Shown: positions 19,085 through 32,096, numbered from the stretch's first letter. The stretch is DNA of 64,000 nucleotides from Denitratimonas sp037478135 (GCF_037478135.1 NZ_JBBHDV010000004.1:1-64000), one strand, 5' to 3'. Translations and numbers: made by a program. Notes: generated by a model from the letters alone, not told the origin.

Positions 19085-19642
19085 TCAGCGCAGCACGCGT
19101 TTGGCGTAAAGGTAGTGATCGCGCCAGTAGTGGCCATCCAGATGATCCATGCGGACGGTGCCGCCGCTGCTGGGGGCGTGGACGAAGCGGCCTTCGCCGA
19201 CGTAGATGCCGATGTGGTTGACCGCGCGGCGGCCGAAAAACACCAGATCGCCGGGCAGCAGGCGCTTGCGTTCGACCTTGGGTGCCTTGACCTCGGCGAT
19301 GGCCTGCGAATTGCGCGGCAGTGCCAGCCCGGCGGCTTCGCGGAACACGTAGCCGACCAGACCGCTGCAATCAAAGCCGCCGGCCGGGGTGTTGCCGCCG
19401 TAACGGTAGGGCGTGCCGACCAGGCTGATGGCGTTGAACAGCACGTCGTTGGCGTGCGCCGGGCCGTTGGCGTAGTAGGTGCCGCTGGCGGCAGGTGGCG
19501 TCTGCGGCTTGGTGTACTTGCCGCCGCAGCCGCCCAGCGACAGCGACAACAGCAGTGCGAAGAACAGGCCGGCACACGTCAGGATTGGGGTTGGCCGGTG
19601 TCGTGCAAGGCGTGGGGTGGGGTTGGGGCGTGCGGCAATCAT
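19085..19642 (-). CDS. NlpC/P60 family lipoprotein (peptidoglycan endopeptidase)
   Basis: A probable outer-membrane lipoprotein with a papain-like NlpC/P60 domain that cuts peptide stems of peptidoglycan. The 185-aa model starts at the ATG at 19642; signal peptide LTCAGLFFALLLSLSLGGC ends in lipobox Cys39. The catalytic set is intact: Cys92 in GGFDCSGLVGYVF, His143 in VNHIGIYVG and His155 in GRFVHAP. The ATG at 19750 would place a long Arg-rich stretch before the signal peptide and is less likely. It resembles Spr/MepS-like proteins. Confidence 0.92.
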   Translation of the reverse strand: MIAARPNPTPRLARHRPTPILTCAGLFFALLLSLSLGGCGGKYTKPQTPPAASGTYYANGPAHANDVLFNAISLVGTPYRYGGNTPAGGFDCSGLVGYVFREAAGLALPRNSQAIAEVKAPKVERKRLLPGDLVFFGRRAVNHIGIYVGEGRFVHAPSSGGTVRMDHLDGHYWRDHYLYAKRVLR

Positions 19643-19789
19643 GTCGGCACGTTCATGCAAGGCTGGCGCCGCTGTCAAACCCGGAATCCGGCTGTTGCCG
19701 GCACCATCGCGGCCGGAGCGACGGCGCCACAGGTGCCCTGCAGCGCGCAACGCGCTATCCTGAGTGGCTCATTCCGGCAGCCTGATCCC

Positions 19790-20272
19790 ATGAATATCGA
19801 GAAAAACAAGGTCGTTTCCTTCCATTACACCGTCTTTGAAGCCGACGGCAACCAGGTCGAAAGCTCGAAGGAGGGCGGCACGCCGCTCTATGTCCTGTAT
19901 GGCGCCGGCAATATCATTCCGGGCCTGGAAAAGGCGCTCGAAGGCAAGGCCGCCGGTGATCATGTCGAGGCTACCGTGGAGCCGTCCGAAGCCTATGGCG
20001 AGCGCGACGAGAGCCTGATCCAGCGCGTGCCGAAAAAGCGCTTCGGCAATGCCAAGCTGGTGCCCGGGCAGACGGTGATGGTGCAGACCCAGCAGGGTCC
20101 GCGTCCGCTGACGGTACTCAAGGTCGGCATGTCGGTGGTGGATGTCGATCTGAACCACCCGATGGCCGGCAAGACGCTGCGCTTCGAGGTGGACATTCTG
20201 GACGTGCGCGATGCGACCGAAGAAGAGATCGAACACCGCCACGCGCATCCGCCTGGTGCCGAACACCACTGA
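19790..20272 (+). CDS. slyD: FKBP-type peptidyl-prolyl isomerase SlyD
   Basis: A cytoplasmic prolyl isomerase and chaperone. The 160-aa protein has the FKBP domain interrupted by the insert-in-flap domain (about 70-120), with LYVLYGAGNIIPGLEKALEGKAAGDHVEATVEPSEAYGERD in the FKBP part and LNHPMAGKTLRFEVDILDVRDAT at the end. In E. coli a long His/Cys-rich tail binds nickel; here the tail is short, with scattered His (HRHAHPPGAEHH). Metal binding is therefore likely weaker. A terminator follows. Confidence 0.93.
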   Translation: MNIEKNKVVSFHYTVFEADGNQVESSKEGGTPLYVLYGAGNIIPGLEKALEGKAAGDHVEATVEPSEAYGERDESLIQRVPKKRFGNAKLVPGQTVMVQTQQGPRPLTVLKVGMSVVDVDLNHPMAGKTLRFEVDILDVRDATEEEIEHRHAHPPGAEHH

Positions 20273-20340
20273 TCACACCGGCGGCGTCATCGCCGCGCAT
20301 CCAGTGTGAAACCGGTAGCGTCATGCGCCGGCCCGGATCG

Positions 20341-20368
20341 AAGACCCGGCTGCGGCCGGGTCTTTTCG
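20341..20368 (+). terminator. Terminator after slyD
   Basis: A perfect 10-bp stem (AAGACCCGGC / GCCGGGTCTT) with a TGCG loop runs into TTCGTT. The remaining 200 bp up to the next gene show no clear feature beyond a purine-rich ribosome site (GAGGGG) before the amidohydrolase start. Confidence 0.85.
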
Positions 20369-20575
20369 TTGTGCGGTGAAAAGACCGGTGCCGCATCGTG
20401 CCGTGATGTGGCACACCGCGCCCTTTCACAGAAGGCACGTGAGACATCACATGGCGGCATGACTTTCGGCCAGTCCGCCGGAGGCGGGCTTCGGGCTAAT
20501 GTCGCGGTCCAGGCGGCAGGTGACGGGAGAACCCGGCAACTTGCCGCACCTGTTCGATGAGCGAGGGGATCGCAG

Positions 20576-21967
20576 ATGATTCGAGTGTTGAGCGCGGCGC
20601 TGTGCGTTGCGGTTTTGGGCGCCTGTGCGCATGACGCAGCGGGTACGCGCCGCACGATCAGCGCTGCTGGGGATACGCCGCTGGATTTTACCGGCGAGGC
20701 CTATGTCAGCCGCTATCGGCCGGTCACCTCCGGCCCGGTGCTGATCAATGGCGCAACCGTGCTGGTCGGCAACGGGGAGCGGCTGGAGACGGCCGATGTG
20801 CTGCTGGAAAACGGCCGCATCGCCGCCATCGGGCAAGGATTGGCGGCCCCCGCCCATGCCACCCGCGTGGATGGCCGCGGCAAGTGGGTCACGCCCGGCA
20901 TCATCGACGTGCACTCGCACCTTGGCGTTTATCCCAGCCCAGGCACCCAGTCGCACAGTGACGGCAATGAGATGACCAGCCCGGTCACGGCACAGGTCTG
21001 GGCCGAACACTCGGTCTGGCCGCAGGATCCGGGTTTTGCCGCGGCCCTGGCCGGCGGCGTCACCACGCTGCAGATCCTGCCTGGTTCAGCCAACCTCGTG
21101 GGTGGCCGCGGCGTCACGTTGAAGAACGTGCCGGCGGTGGACGTGCAGGGCATGAAATTTCCCGATGCACCCTACGGCTTGAAGATGGCCTGCGGGGAAA
21201 ATCCCAAGCGTGTCTACGGCCAGCGTGGTGGCCCGGCCACGCGCATGGGCAACGTCGCCGGTTACCGCGCTGCCTTCATCGAGGCGCAGGAATATGCCAA
21301 GCGCCGGAGTGGCAAGGAGCCCGGCAAACGGGATCTGAAACTGGATACCCTGGCCGGTGCCATGTCCGGCGAGGTGCTGGTCCATATCCACTGCTACCGC
21401 GCCGACGAGATCGCGGTGATGATGGATCTGGCCAAGGAATTCGAGTTCGAGATTGCCGCCTTCCACCACGGTGTGGAAGCCTACAAGCTGGCCGACCGGC
21501 TCGCCGCCGAAGGCACCTGCGCGGCGCTCTGGGCCGACTGGTGGGGCTTCAAGATGGAAGCCTTCGACGGCATCCAGGAGAACGTGGCGATCGTGGACCG
21601 CCCGGCCAACTCCTGCGCCATCGTGCACTCGGATTCGGCCGAAGGCATCCAGCGTTTGAATCAGGAATCAGCCAAGGTGATCGCCAACGCGCGCCGCGCC
21701 GGCATCGAGATCGCACCCGAACGCGCGATCCGCTGGCTGACCGAAAACGCCGCACGTTCGCTCGGTGTGCTGGAACAGACCGGCACGCTGGAAGCCGGAA
21801 AAATGGCCGATGTCGTGCTGTGGAACGGCAACCCCTTCAGTGTCTATGCGCTGGCCGAACAGGTCTGGATCGACGGCGCGCTGATGCACGACCGCGCCGA
21901 TCCGGCACGCCAGCCGGTTTCCGACTTCCGTCTTGGTCAGGACAGCGTGCAGGGAGGTGTGCGATGA
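20576..21967 (+). CDS. Amidohydrolase family lipoprotein
   Basis: A 463-aa exported amidohydrolase with an imidazolonepropionase-like TIM barrel. The lipobox is LGACA (Cys16 in MIRVLSAALCVAVLGAC). Metal-binding motifs are present: HSHLG in GIIDVHSHLG, a His in VLVHIHCYRADEI, HH in IAAFHHGVEAYKLA, and HSDS near the end with the conserved Asp. The C-terminal GTLEAGKMADVVLWNGNPF is the usual composite-domain signature. It overlaps the next gene by four bases (ATGA). The substrate cannot be named; an exported peptide- or amide-like substrate is likely. Confidence 0.88.
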   Translation: MIRVLSAALCVAVLGACAHDAAGTRRTISAAGDTPLDFTGEAYVSRYRPVTSGPVLINGATVLVGNGERLETADVLLENGRIAAIGQGLAAPAHATRVDGRGKWVTPGIIDVHSHLGVYPSPGTQSHSDGNEMTSPVTAQVWAEHSVWPQDPGFAAALAGGVTTLQILPGSANLVGGRGVTLKNVPAVDVQGMKFPDAPYGLKMACGENPKRVYGQRGGPATRMGNVAGYRAAFIEAQEYAKRRSGKEPGKRDLKLDTLAGAMSGEVLVHIHCYRADEIAVMMDLAKEFEFEIAAFHHGVEAYKLADRLAAEGTCAALWADWWGFKMEAFDGIQENVAIVDRPANSCAIVHSDSAEGIQRLNQESAKVIANARRAGIEIAPERAIRWLTENAARSLGVLEQTGTLEAGKMADVVLWNGNPFSVYALAEQVWIDGALMHDRADPARQPVSDFRLGQDSVQGGVR

Positions 21968-23292
21968 GCCCCGTTTTGAACAGGCGCTCCGGCGCGAACC
22001 GTGCGCGTCTGGCCGCGCTGCTGGCCGGCACCGTGCTGGCACTGAGCCCGATGCTGGGCGCGGCCCAGGATGTCCTGATCCGCAATGCACTGGTGCACAC
22101 CGCCAGCGCGCAGGGTTCGCTGGCCGATACCGATGTGCTGGTGCGCAACGGCCGGATCGCGGCGATTGGCAGCGGGCTTGCGGCTGACGGTGCGCAGGTG
22201 GTTGAAGCGCAGGGGAGGCCGCTGACGCCGGCACTGTTCGGCGGCATCAGCGGCATCGGGCTGGAGGAAGTCTCGGCCGAGGCCTTCACCCGCGATGCGG
22301 CACTGGCGCTGGGACAGAACGCCAAGGACATCGTGGTGCGGCCCGAATTCGATGTCAGCCTTGCCTACAACCCGGATTCGATCCTGCTGCCGGTGGCACG
22401 CGTGGAAGGCATCGGCTTCACCCTGCTGACCGCCAACAGCACCGCCGGGGGTTCGATCATCGGCGGTCAGGGCGCGGTGGTGCGACTGGATGGCGCCCCG
22501 GATCCAATCGGGCCACGCGTGCTGTTCGTATCGCTGGGCGGCGGTGCGTCGGAATTGAGCGGCGTATCGCGCGCCGGGCAGTGGATGCTGCTGGAGCAGC
22601 TGATCGAAGAACTGCGCGGCAAAATACCGGCCGATATGGCGATGCTGACCCCGGCCGGCCGGGTGGCGCTGAAGCGCTATATCGATGACGGCGGGCGCAT
22701 CGTGTTCGATGTGAACCGTGCCGCCGACATCCGACAACTGCTGCGATTCGCGCAACGCCACAAGCTCAATATCGCGATCAGCGGCGCGGTCGAAGCCTGG
22801 AAGCTGGCACCGGAACTGGCCGCGGCCAAGGTGCCGGTGTTCGTCGATACGCTGGCCAACCTGCCGGCCAATTTCGACCAGATCCACGCCACGCTGGAAA
22901 ACGCCGCGCGGCTGCGTGCCGCCGGCGTGCAGGTCGGTTTCAACCAGTCCGGCGATGCCTCGCACAATGCGCGAAAGCAGCGCCAGCTGGCCGGCAACGC
23001 GGTCGCGCACGGCTTGCCGTGGGAAGACGCGCTGGCCGGTTTGACGCGGATTCCAGCCGAAACCTTCGGCGTCGGTGAACGTACCGGCACGATCGAAGTC
23101 GGCAAGGCCGCCGATCTGGTGCTGTGGAGCGGTGATCCGCTGGATGTGGCGCATACCGCGCGCCAGGTGTGGCTGGATGGGCGCGAAATCCCGATGCGTT
23201 CGCGCCAGACCGAGCTGCGTGACCGCTACCTACGGGCCGAGCCCGATGCGGCTGGCGGCCAGCTGCCGCGGATGTATCCGCCGCTCAGATAG
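21964..23292 (+). CDS. Amidohydrolase-like protein lacking metal ligands
   Basis: A 442-aa exported homologue of the gene before it, with a signal peptide (ALLAGTVLALSPMLGAAQD) and the same barrel and composite domain (GTIEVGKAADLVLWSGDPLD). Each metal-ligand motif of the partner is replaced: HSHLG by FGGISGIG, HCYRADEI by DVNRAADI, FHHGVEAYK by ISGAVEAWK, and HSDS by FNQSGD. It is probably not a hydrolase by itself. The ATGA overlap suggests it is made in step with the active partner, perhaps as a regulatory or structural subunit. That last point is inference. Confidence 0.85.
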   Translation: MSPVLNRRSGANRARLAALLAGTVLALSPMLGAAQDVLIRNALVHTASAQGSLADTDVLVRNGRIAAIGSGLAADGAQVVEAQGRPLTPALFGGISGIGLEEVSAEAFTRDAALALGQNAKDIVVRPEFDVSLAYNPDSILLPVARVEGIGFTLLTANSTAGGSIIGGQGAVVRLDGAPDPIGPRVLFVSLGGGASELSGVSRAGQWMLLEQLIEELRGKIPADMAMLTPAGRVALKRYIDDGGRIVFDVNRAADIRQLLRFAQRHKLNIAISGAVEAWKLAPELAAAKVPVFVDTLANLPANFDQIHATLENAARLRAAGVQVGFNQSGDASHNARKQRQLAGNAVAHGLPWEDALAGLTRIPAETFGVGERTGTIEVGKAADLVLWSGDPLDVAHTARQVWLDGREIPMRSRQTELRDRYLRAEPDAAGGQLPRMYPPLR

Positions 23293-23335
23293 TGCGTCAG
23301 CGGCCGCGCAACGGTGGCGGTGGCGGTGCCTTGGC

Positions 23336-27991
<4,656 letters not shown>

Positions 27992-28067
27992 GGCGCCATG
28001 CTGCCGCCGCCGCAAGGGCGCTGCCAGTGCCGCCGGTGTGAACGTGGTGTCTGTGCGGCGCTGCGGT

Positions 28068-28207
28068 TCAGCGTGTTGCCGCGAGCCGGGTCTCGTTGCG
28101 CGGGCAGGCCGGCTGTTCAAACCAGTCCAGCACCAGCGGCACGAGCTGGTCCAGCTGCATCGGCAGGCTGAGATGATCTTCGCCGGCCACTTCGATGTAA
28201 CGCGCAT
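28068..28207 (-). pseudogene. C-terminal fragment of an alpha/beta hydrolase
   Basis: The minus-strand frame ending at 28068 encodes ARYIEVAGEDHLSLPMQLDQ followed by LVPLVLDWF. This matches the end of alpha/beta hydrolases, where the catalytic His lies in such a GEDH segment. The N-terminal three quarters of the gene, including any nucleophile motif, are absent. The match is lost near 28208, where a kdsB fragment in the opposite direction begins. Confidence 0.6.
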
Positions 28208-28216
28208 GCGGCGCCG

Positions 28217-28378
28217 ATGCCGCCCGGCACTCTGGAGCAGATCGAATCACTCGAACAACTGCGCGCCCTGGAAGCCGGCTGGCGCATCGCCGCCGCCCTC
28301 AGCCCCGAACCGTTCCCGGCCGGCGTGGATACGGAAGAAGACCTGCTGCGGGTGGAGCAGGAAATGCGGGTGCGCTGA
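28217..28378 (+). pseudogene. kdsB: 3' fragment of kdsB (CMP-KDO synthetase)
   Basis: The frame at 28217-28378 reads PPGTLEQIESLEQLRALEAG and continues into SPEPFPAGVDTEEDLLRVEQ before the stop. This is the C-terminus of 3-deoxy-manno-octulosonate cytidylyltransferase. About 200 N-terminal residues are missing, so it is a remnant; a full kdsB must be elsewhere if the cell makes LPS of the usual kind. An in-frame ATG at 28217 is fortuitous. Confidence 0.75.
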
Positions 28379-28381
28379 GCG

Positions 28382-28468
28382 TCACACCTCCAGCACGTTG
28401 ACCGCCAGCCCGTGCGATGCAGCGGCCAGGCGCTGATCGTGCGTCCTAAGCGCCTCACAATCGTGATG
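28382..28468 (-). pseudogene. C-terminal fragment of a PIN-domain (VapC-like) toxin
   Basis: The minus-strand frame ends in LRTHDQRLAAASHGLAVNVL plus EV, the usual end of PIN-domain VapC toxins with the late catalytic Asp in THDQRLA. The rest of the gene is lost: sequence similarity stops at the left end of the IS3 remnant at 28469. No partner antitoxin is nearby. Confidence 0.6.
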
Positions 28469-28819
28469 TGAAGCACCCCGGTATTTCTGGAGGGTCCACC
28501 CTTTGAGAGAATGCAGCCATGACCACGCCAGTGAAGTATTTTCCGGAAGTGCGGGAGCGGGCGGTGCGGATGGTGCTGGAGCACCAGAACACGCACAGCT
28601 CGCAGTGGGCGGCGATCGAGTCGATTGCCGGGAAGATCGGGTGCACGGCGCAGACGCTGCGCAACTGGGTGTACTGGTACAACCACAGGCGACTGCTGGG
28701 ACCGATCGGGTCACATCCCGCCAGCGGAAGCCGAAGCGGCTTACTATCGGCAGCAAGCCGGTCAGACCAGGGCGACCTGACTCAAACCAGACGGCCTCCA
28801 AGAGCGCCGGGGCGGATCA
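28469..28819 (+). mobile_element. IS3-family insertion sequence remnant, internally deleted
   Basis: The left end begins TGAAGCACCCCGGTATTTCT and the right end reads, inverted, TGATCCGCCCCGGCGCTCTT, so both terminal repeats are recognisable. Only about 350 bp remain of an element that is normally about 1.2 kb. It contains the start of orfA and the end of orfB fused by deletion. The element has broken a PIN-toxin gene on its left and has the arsenic genes on its right. Confidence 0.8.
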
Positions 28820-28824
28820 AAGCT
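28519..28824 (+). pseudogene. IS3 transposase orfA/orfB remnant
   Basis: The ATG at 28519 opens an OrfA N-terminus (PVKYFPEVRERAVRMVLEHQ, then the helix-turn-helix with AAIESIAGKIGCTAQTLRNW). At about 28671 it jumps to the C-terminal WYNHRRLLGPIG of OrfB. An extra base near 28708-28711 then shifts the frame, so the expected tail (HIPPAEAEAAYYRQQAG) is read only in another frame. It cannot make a transposase. Confidence 0.8.
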
Positions 28825-28937
28825 GTCGTCACGCAGCACGCATAGCGGTATGCGCAGGTTCCCCTGATGAAAACGAACCGGTTGGTGTTCAGCGTCTGCT
28901 GGACCTGGCGGGCCATTCCCTTGAAAAGGTCTGATCG

Positions 28938-29951
28938 ATGGGTGTTTTTGAGCGCTACCTGACCGTTTGGGTCGGGTTGGGAATCTTGGCCGGTGTGGGT
29001 CTAGGGCTGGTCATGCCCGGCGTGTTCCAGGCCGTGGCTGCGATGGAAATCGCGCAGGTGAACCTGGTGGTGGCCGTGTTCATCTGGATCATGATCTATC
29101 CGATGATGATCCAGATCGACTGGCATGCGGTGAAGGACGTGGGCAAGAAGCCTCAGGGCCTGATGCTCACACTGGTGGTCAACTGGCTGATCAAACCCTT
29201 CACCATGGCGGCGCTGGGCGTGCTGTTCTTTCAGTACGTGTTCGCAGGCTGGGTCGATCCGCAATCGGCCAGCGAGTACATCGCCGGCATGATCCTGCTG
29301 GGCGTGGCACCTTGCACCGCGATGGTGTTTGTCTGGAGCCAGCTGGTCAAAGGCGATGCCAACTACACCCTGGTGCAGGTGTCGGTAAACGACCTGATCA
29401 TGGTCGTCGCCTTTGCGCCGATTGCCGCCTTTCTGCTGGGCGTGACCAACGTCACGGTGCCCTGGGAGACGCTGCTGCTCTCTACCGTGCTGTATGTGGT
29501 GCTGCCACTGCTGGCTGGCATGATCACCCGGCAGCTGCTCATGCAAAAGTCGCCTACCGCCGTGGGTCAGTTCGTGGCGAGACTCAAGCCCTGGTCAGTG
29601 GTGGGCCTGATCGCCACCGTGGTGCTGCTGTTCGGTTTCCAGGCAGGCACCATCGTCGAGAAGCCTGGCGTGATCGCACTGATTGCGGTGCCGCTGATCC
29701 TGCAGTCCTACGGCATCTTCTTCATCGGCTGGTGGGGCGCCAGGTGGCTCAAGCTGCCACACAACATCGCCGGCCCGGCCTGCCTGATCGGAACGTCCAA
29801 CTTCTTCGAGCTGGCGGTGGCCGTCGCCATTTCGTTGTTTGGCCTGAACTCGGGCGCTGCACTGGCCACCGTGGTCGGCGTGCTGGTTGAAGTGCCCGTC
29901 ATGCTATCGCTGGTAGCTATCGTCAACGCCTGGAAACCCCATACCGTCTGA
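28938..29951 (+). CDS. arsB: ACR3 family arsenite efflux permease
   Basis: A 337-aa inner-membrane permease with about ten helices that exports arsenite. ACR3 hallmarks: VAVFIWIMIYPMMIQIDW early on, the conserved Cys in LLGVAPCTAMVFVWSQL and LIGTSNFFELAVAVAISLFG near the end. It is of the ACR3 (Arr3) type, not the unrelated E. coli ArsB type, although both are often called arsB. It begins the arsenic module; arsC follows 15 bp later. No arsR regulator is present in the interval, perhaps lost when the flanking IS elements recombined. Confidence 0.95.
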   Translation: MGVFERYLTVWVGLGILAGVGLGLVMPGVFQAVAAMEIAQVNLVVAVFIWIMIYPMMIQIDWHAVKDVGKKPQGLMLTLVVNWLIKPFTMAALGVLFFQYVFAGWVDPQSASEYIAGMILLGVAPCTAMVFVWSQLVKGDANYTLVQVSVNDLIMVVAFAPIAAFLLGVTNVTVPWETLLLSTVLYVVLPLLAGMITRQLLMQKSPTAVGQFVARLKPWSVVGLIATVVLLFGFQAGTIVEKPGVIALIAVPLILQSYGIFFIGWWGARWLKLPHNIAGPACLIGTSNFFELAVAVAISLFGLNSGAALATVVGVLVEVPVMLSLVAIVNAWKPHTV

Positions 29952-29966
29952 ACCACAGAGGATCCC

Positions 29967-30374
29967 ATGACCAAAATCACCATCTATCACAACCCCGCCT
30001 GCGGCACCTCGCGCAACGTGCTGGCCCTGATCCGCAACAGTGGGGTGGAGCCGACTGTCATTGAGTACCTCAAAAATCCACCCAGCACTGAGCAGATCCA
30101 GTCCTGGCTGAGCGCTATGGGCGCTTCGGTGCGCGAGGTGCTTCGAGAAAAAGGTACACCTTACGCCGAGCTGGACCTGGGCAACGCGAAATGGACAGAT
30201 GAAGAATTGCTGGCCTTCATCCAGCAACACCCCATCCTGCTCAACCGTCCCATCGTGGTTACGCCGCTGGGAGTACGGCTGTGCCGCCCGTCGGAGATGG
30301 TGCTCGACATCCTGCCGGATCCGCAGCAGGGCTCGTTCGTCAAGGAAGATGGTGAAGTGGTCATCGATGCATAA
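29967..30374 (+). CDS. arsC: Arsenate reductase, glutaredoxin type
   Basis: Reduces arsenate to arsenite, which the neighbouring permease exports. The 135-aa protein has the active-site Cys12 in HNPACGTSRN and the arsenate-binding Arg residues in LLNRPIVVTPLGVRLCRPSE, with the family length of about 140. It uses glutathione and glutaredoxin. The gene overlaps arsH by 8 bp, so translation is coupled. Confidence 0.96.
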   Translation: MTKITIYHNPACGTSRNVLALIRNSGVEPTVIEYLKNPPSTEQIQSWLSAMGASVREVLREKGTPYAELDLGNAKWTDEELLAFIQQHPILLNRPIVVTPLGVRLCRPSEMVLDILPDPQQGSFVKEDGEVVIDA

Positions 30375-31116
30375 GGTCGCCGTGTCTAAGCCCGTCTCCC
30401 AACCCTTGGCCGATCTGCCGCAGGTTCAGGCTGAACATTTCCGTGTGCCCAATCCCTCACAGTTGCTGCGCCCGCACTCGGGCCACCCACCACGCATCCT
30501 GCTACTGTACGGCTCCCTGCGCCCGCGCTCCTTCAGCCGCCTGCTGGTCGAAGAAGCTGACCGGCTGCTGCAAGCCATGGGCGCTGAGACACGCATCTTC
30601 AACCCCAGTGGATTGCCTTTGCCCGACGATGCGCCAGACACCCACCCAAAAGTGCAAGAACTGCGTGAACTGGCACTGTGGTCCGAAGGGATGGTGTGGT
30701 GTTCGCCCGAGCGTCACGGCGCCATGACCGGCATCATGAAAGCCCAGATTGACTGGATTCCCCTGGCTGCTGGTGCTGTGCGCCCTACCCAGGGCAAGGC
30801 GCTGGCGGTGATGCAGGTCTGCGGCGGCTCGCAGTCCTTCAATGCGGTCAACCAGATGCGCGTGCTCGGGCGCTGGATGCGCATGATCACCATCCCGAAT
30901 CAGTCGTCAGTGGCCAAGGCTTTTCAGGAGTTTGATGACAATAACAGGATGAAGCCGTCGGCCTACCACGACAGGGTGGTCGATGTGATGGAGGAACTGG
31001 TCAAGTTCACCTGGCTGACCCGCGATGTTTCGCCCTACCTCGTGGACCGCTACAGCGAGCGCAAGGAAAGCGCCGAAGAACTCATGCGGCGGGTCAATTT
31101 GCCCAAGGCGGTGTGA
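30367..31116 (+). CDS. arsH: Arsenical resistance protein ArsH
   Basis: A flavodoxin-fold NADPH:FMN oxidoreductase of 249 aa that oxidises trivalent organoarsenicals in characterised homologues. The FMN-binding motif is LLYGSLRPRSFSRLLVEEA, followed by WCSPERHGAMTGIMKAQIDW, and ArsH-type QVCGGSQSFNAVNQMR. The ATG at 30367 overlaps the arsC end. It ends 15 bp before the second IS3 remnant. Confidence 0.95.
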   Translation: MHKVAVSKPVSQPLADLPQVQAEHFRVPNPSQLLRPHSGHPPRILLLYGSLRPRSFSRLLVEEADRLLQAMGAETRIFNPSGLPLPDDAPDTHPKVQELRELALWSEGMVWCSPERHGAMTGIMKAQIDWIPLAAGAVRPTQGKALAVMQVCGGSQSFNAVNQMRVLGRWMRMITIPNQSSVAKAFQEFDDNNRMKPSAYHDRVVDVMEELVKFTWLTRDVSPYLVDRYSERKESAEELMRRVNLPKAV

Positions 31117-31131
31117 GCCGTCCCGGTATTC

Positions 31132-31226
31132 TGAAGCGTCCTGGCTTTCTTGGAGGTCGTTTGGTTTGAGTCCGGCCGCCCTGGCCTGACCGGTTTGCTG
31201 CCGATAGTAAGCCGCTTCGGGCCTGT
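31132..31226 (-). mobile_element. Second IS3-family remnant (right end only), inverted
   Basis: From TGAAGCGTCCTGGCTTTCTT at 31132 the minus strand reads back into the tail of OrfB (EAAYYRQQTGQARAAGLKP), homologous to the tail of the element at 28469-28819 but in the opposite direction. Only about 95 bp remain. Its terminal end faces the arsenic genes, as does that of the first remnant, which gives a composite-transposon-like frame. Confidence 0.75.
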
Positions 31227-31361
31227 TTCGCGGCGCCGCTGATCCCCGATTTCTGCCTTCGCCACCCGGAAACCTCGGTGGAACTGGGCCTGTCCGATGC
31301 CGAACTGGACATCATCGATGGAGAGGGAGGAGAACCGGACGAAGCGGTAGCATGGTCCTGA
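31227..31361 (+). pseudogene. Fragment of a LysR-type regulator
   Basis: The frame 31227-31361 starts FAAPLIPDFCLRHPETSVEL and goes on GLSDAELDII, a close match to the effector-domain start of LysR regulators (their usual APLIPDFLxRHPxVxVEL). The match decays after 31300 and the frame stops at 31359-31361. The helix-turn-helix half is missing, cut off by the IS remnant. Confidence 0.55.
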
Positions 31362-31382
31362 GAGCCGGCCACCTTCACAGGT

Positions 31383-32096
31383 TCAGATCAGCGGTACCTG
31401 GTCATCGGGCAGTGCCACTTCGGCAGCCGGCGGAAGCGTGGAAGACAGGGCCGGGTCGGCCAGTGACAGCGCACGCCAGCGGTTGGCGATGCCGCAGAAC
31501 AGTTCGGCCGTCATCTGGGCGTCGTACAAGGCCGAATGCGCCTGGCTGGAATCCCAGGCCAGGCCGGCCGCGTGTACCGCCCGCCCGAGTACGGTCTGGC
31601 CGTAGGCGAGCCCGGCCAGCGGCACGGTATCGAAGCAGCTGAACGGGTGGAACGGGTTGCGTTTGTGGTCGATGCGCCGGACTGCGGCATTCAGGAAGGC
31701 CAGATCGAAAGCGGCGTTGTGGCCGACCAGCACCGCACGCTGGCAGCCGGCGGCGCGCACCGCGGCACGGACTTCGTTGAACACCAGACCCAGCGCTTCA
31801 CGCTCGGATACGGCACCGCGCAGGGGGTTGTCCGGATCGATGCCGGTGATCTCCAGCGATTTCGGATCCAGCAGTGCGCCACGGAAGGCTTCCACATGGG
31901 TATGCACCGGCTCACCGGGGCGCATCGTGCCATCCTCATCCATCAGCACCGGAATCGCCGCGATCTCCAGCAGCGCGTGGCGTTCGGCATCGAAGCCGCC
32001 GGTTTCCACATCCACCACCACGGGCAGGAAACCACGGAATCGCGCGGCCATCGTCGTGGCGCGGACAGCGCCGAAATCGGGAGCAGATGCAGGCAT
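31383..32096 (-). CDS. rnt: Ribonuclease T
   Basis: A DEDDh 3' exoribonuclease that trims tRNA CCA ends and the 3' ends of stable RNAs. The 237-aa protein has Exo I Asp29/Glu31 in VVVDVETGGF, Exo II in VLVGHNAAFDLAFLN, and Exo III His/Asp in QAHSALYDAQMTAELF. Length is slightly above E. coli (215 aa) because of N- and C-terminal extensions. A later ATG at 32051 would also serve. It is downstream of the hvf genes on the same strand, with a 77-bp gap. Confidence 0.95.
   Translation of the reverse strand: MPASAPDFGAVRATTMAARFRGFLPVVVDVETGGFDAERHALLEIAAIPVLMDEDGTMRPGEPVHTHVEAFRGALLDPKSLEITGIDPDNPLRGAVSEREALGLVFNEVRAAVRAAGCQRAVLVGHNAAFDLAFLNAAVRRIDHKRNPFHPFSCFDTVPLAGLAYGQTVLGRAVHAAGLAWDSSQAHSALYDAQMTAELFCGIANRWRALSLADPALSSTLPPAAEVALPDDQVPLI

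Noticed and set aside
28503..28934. 143-codon plus-strand frame across the IS remnant and the region before arsB
   Set aside because: It crosses the IS boundary out of frame with the transposase; the last part (GSPDENEPVGVQRLLDLAGH) could be the end of some gene, but I could not place it.
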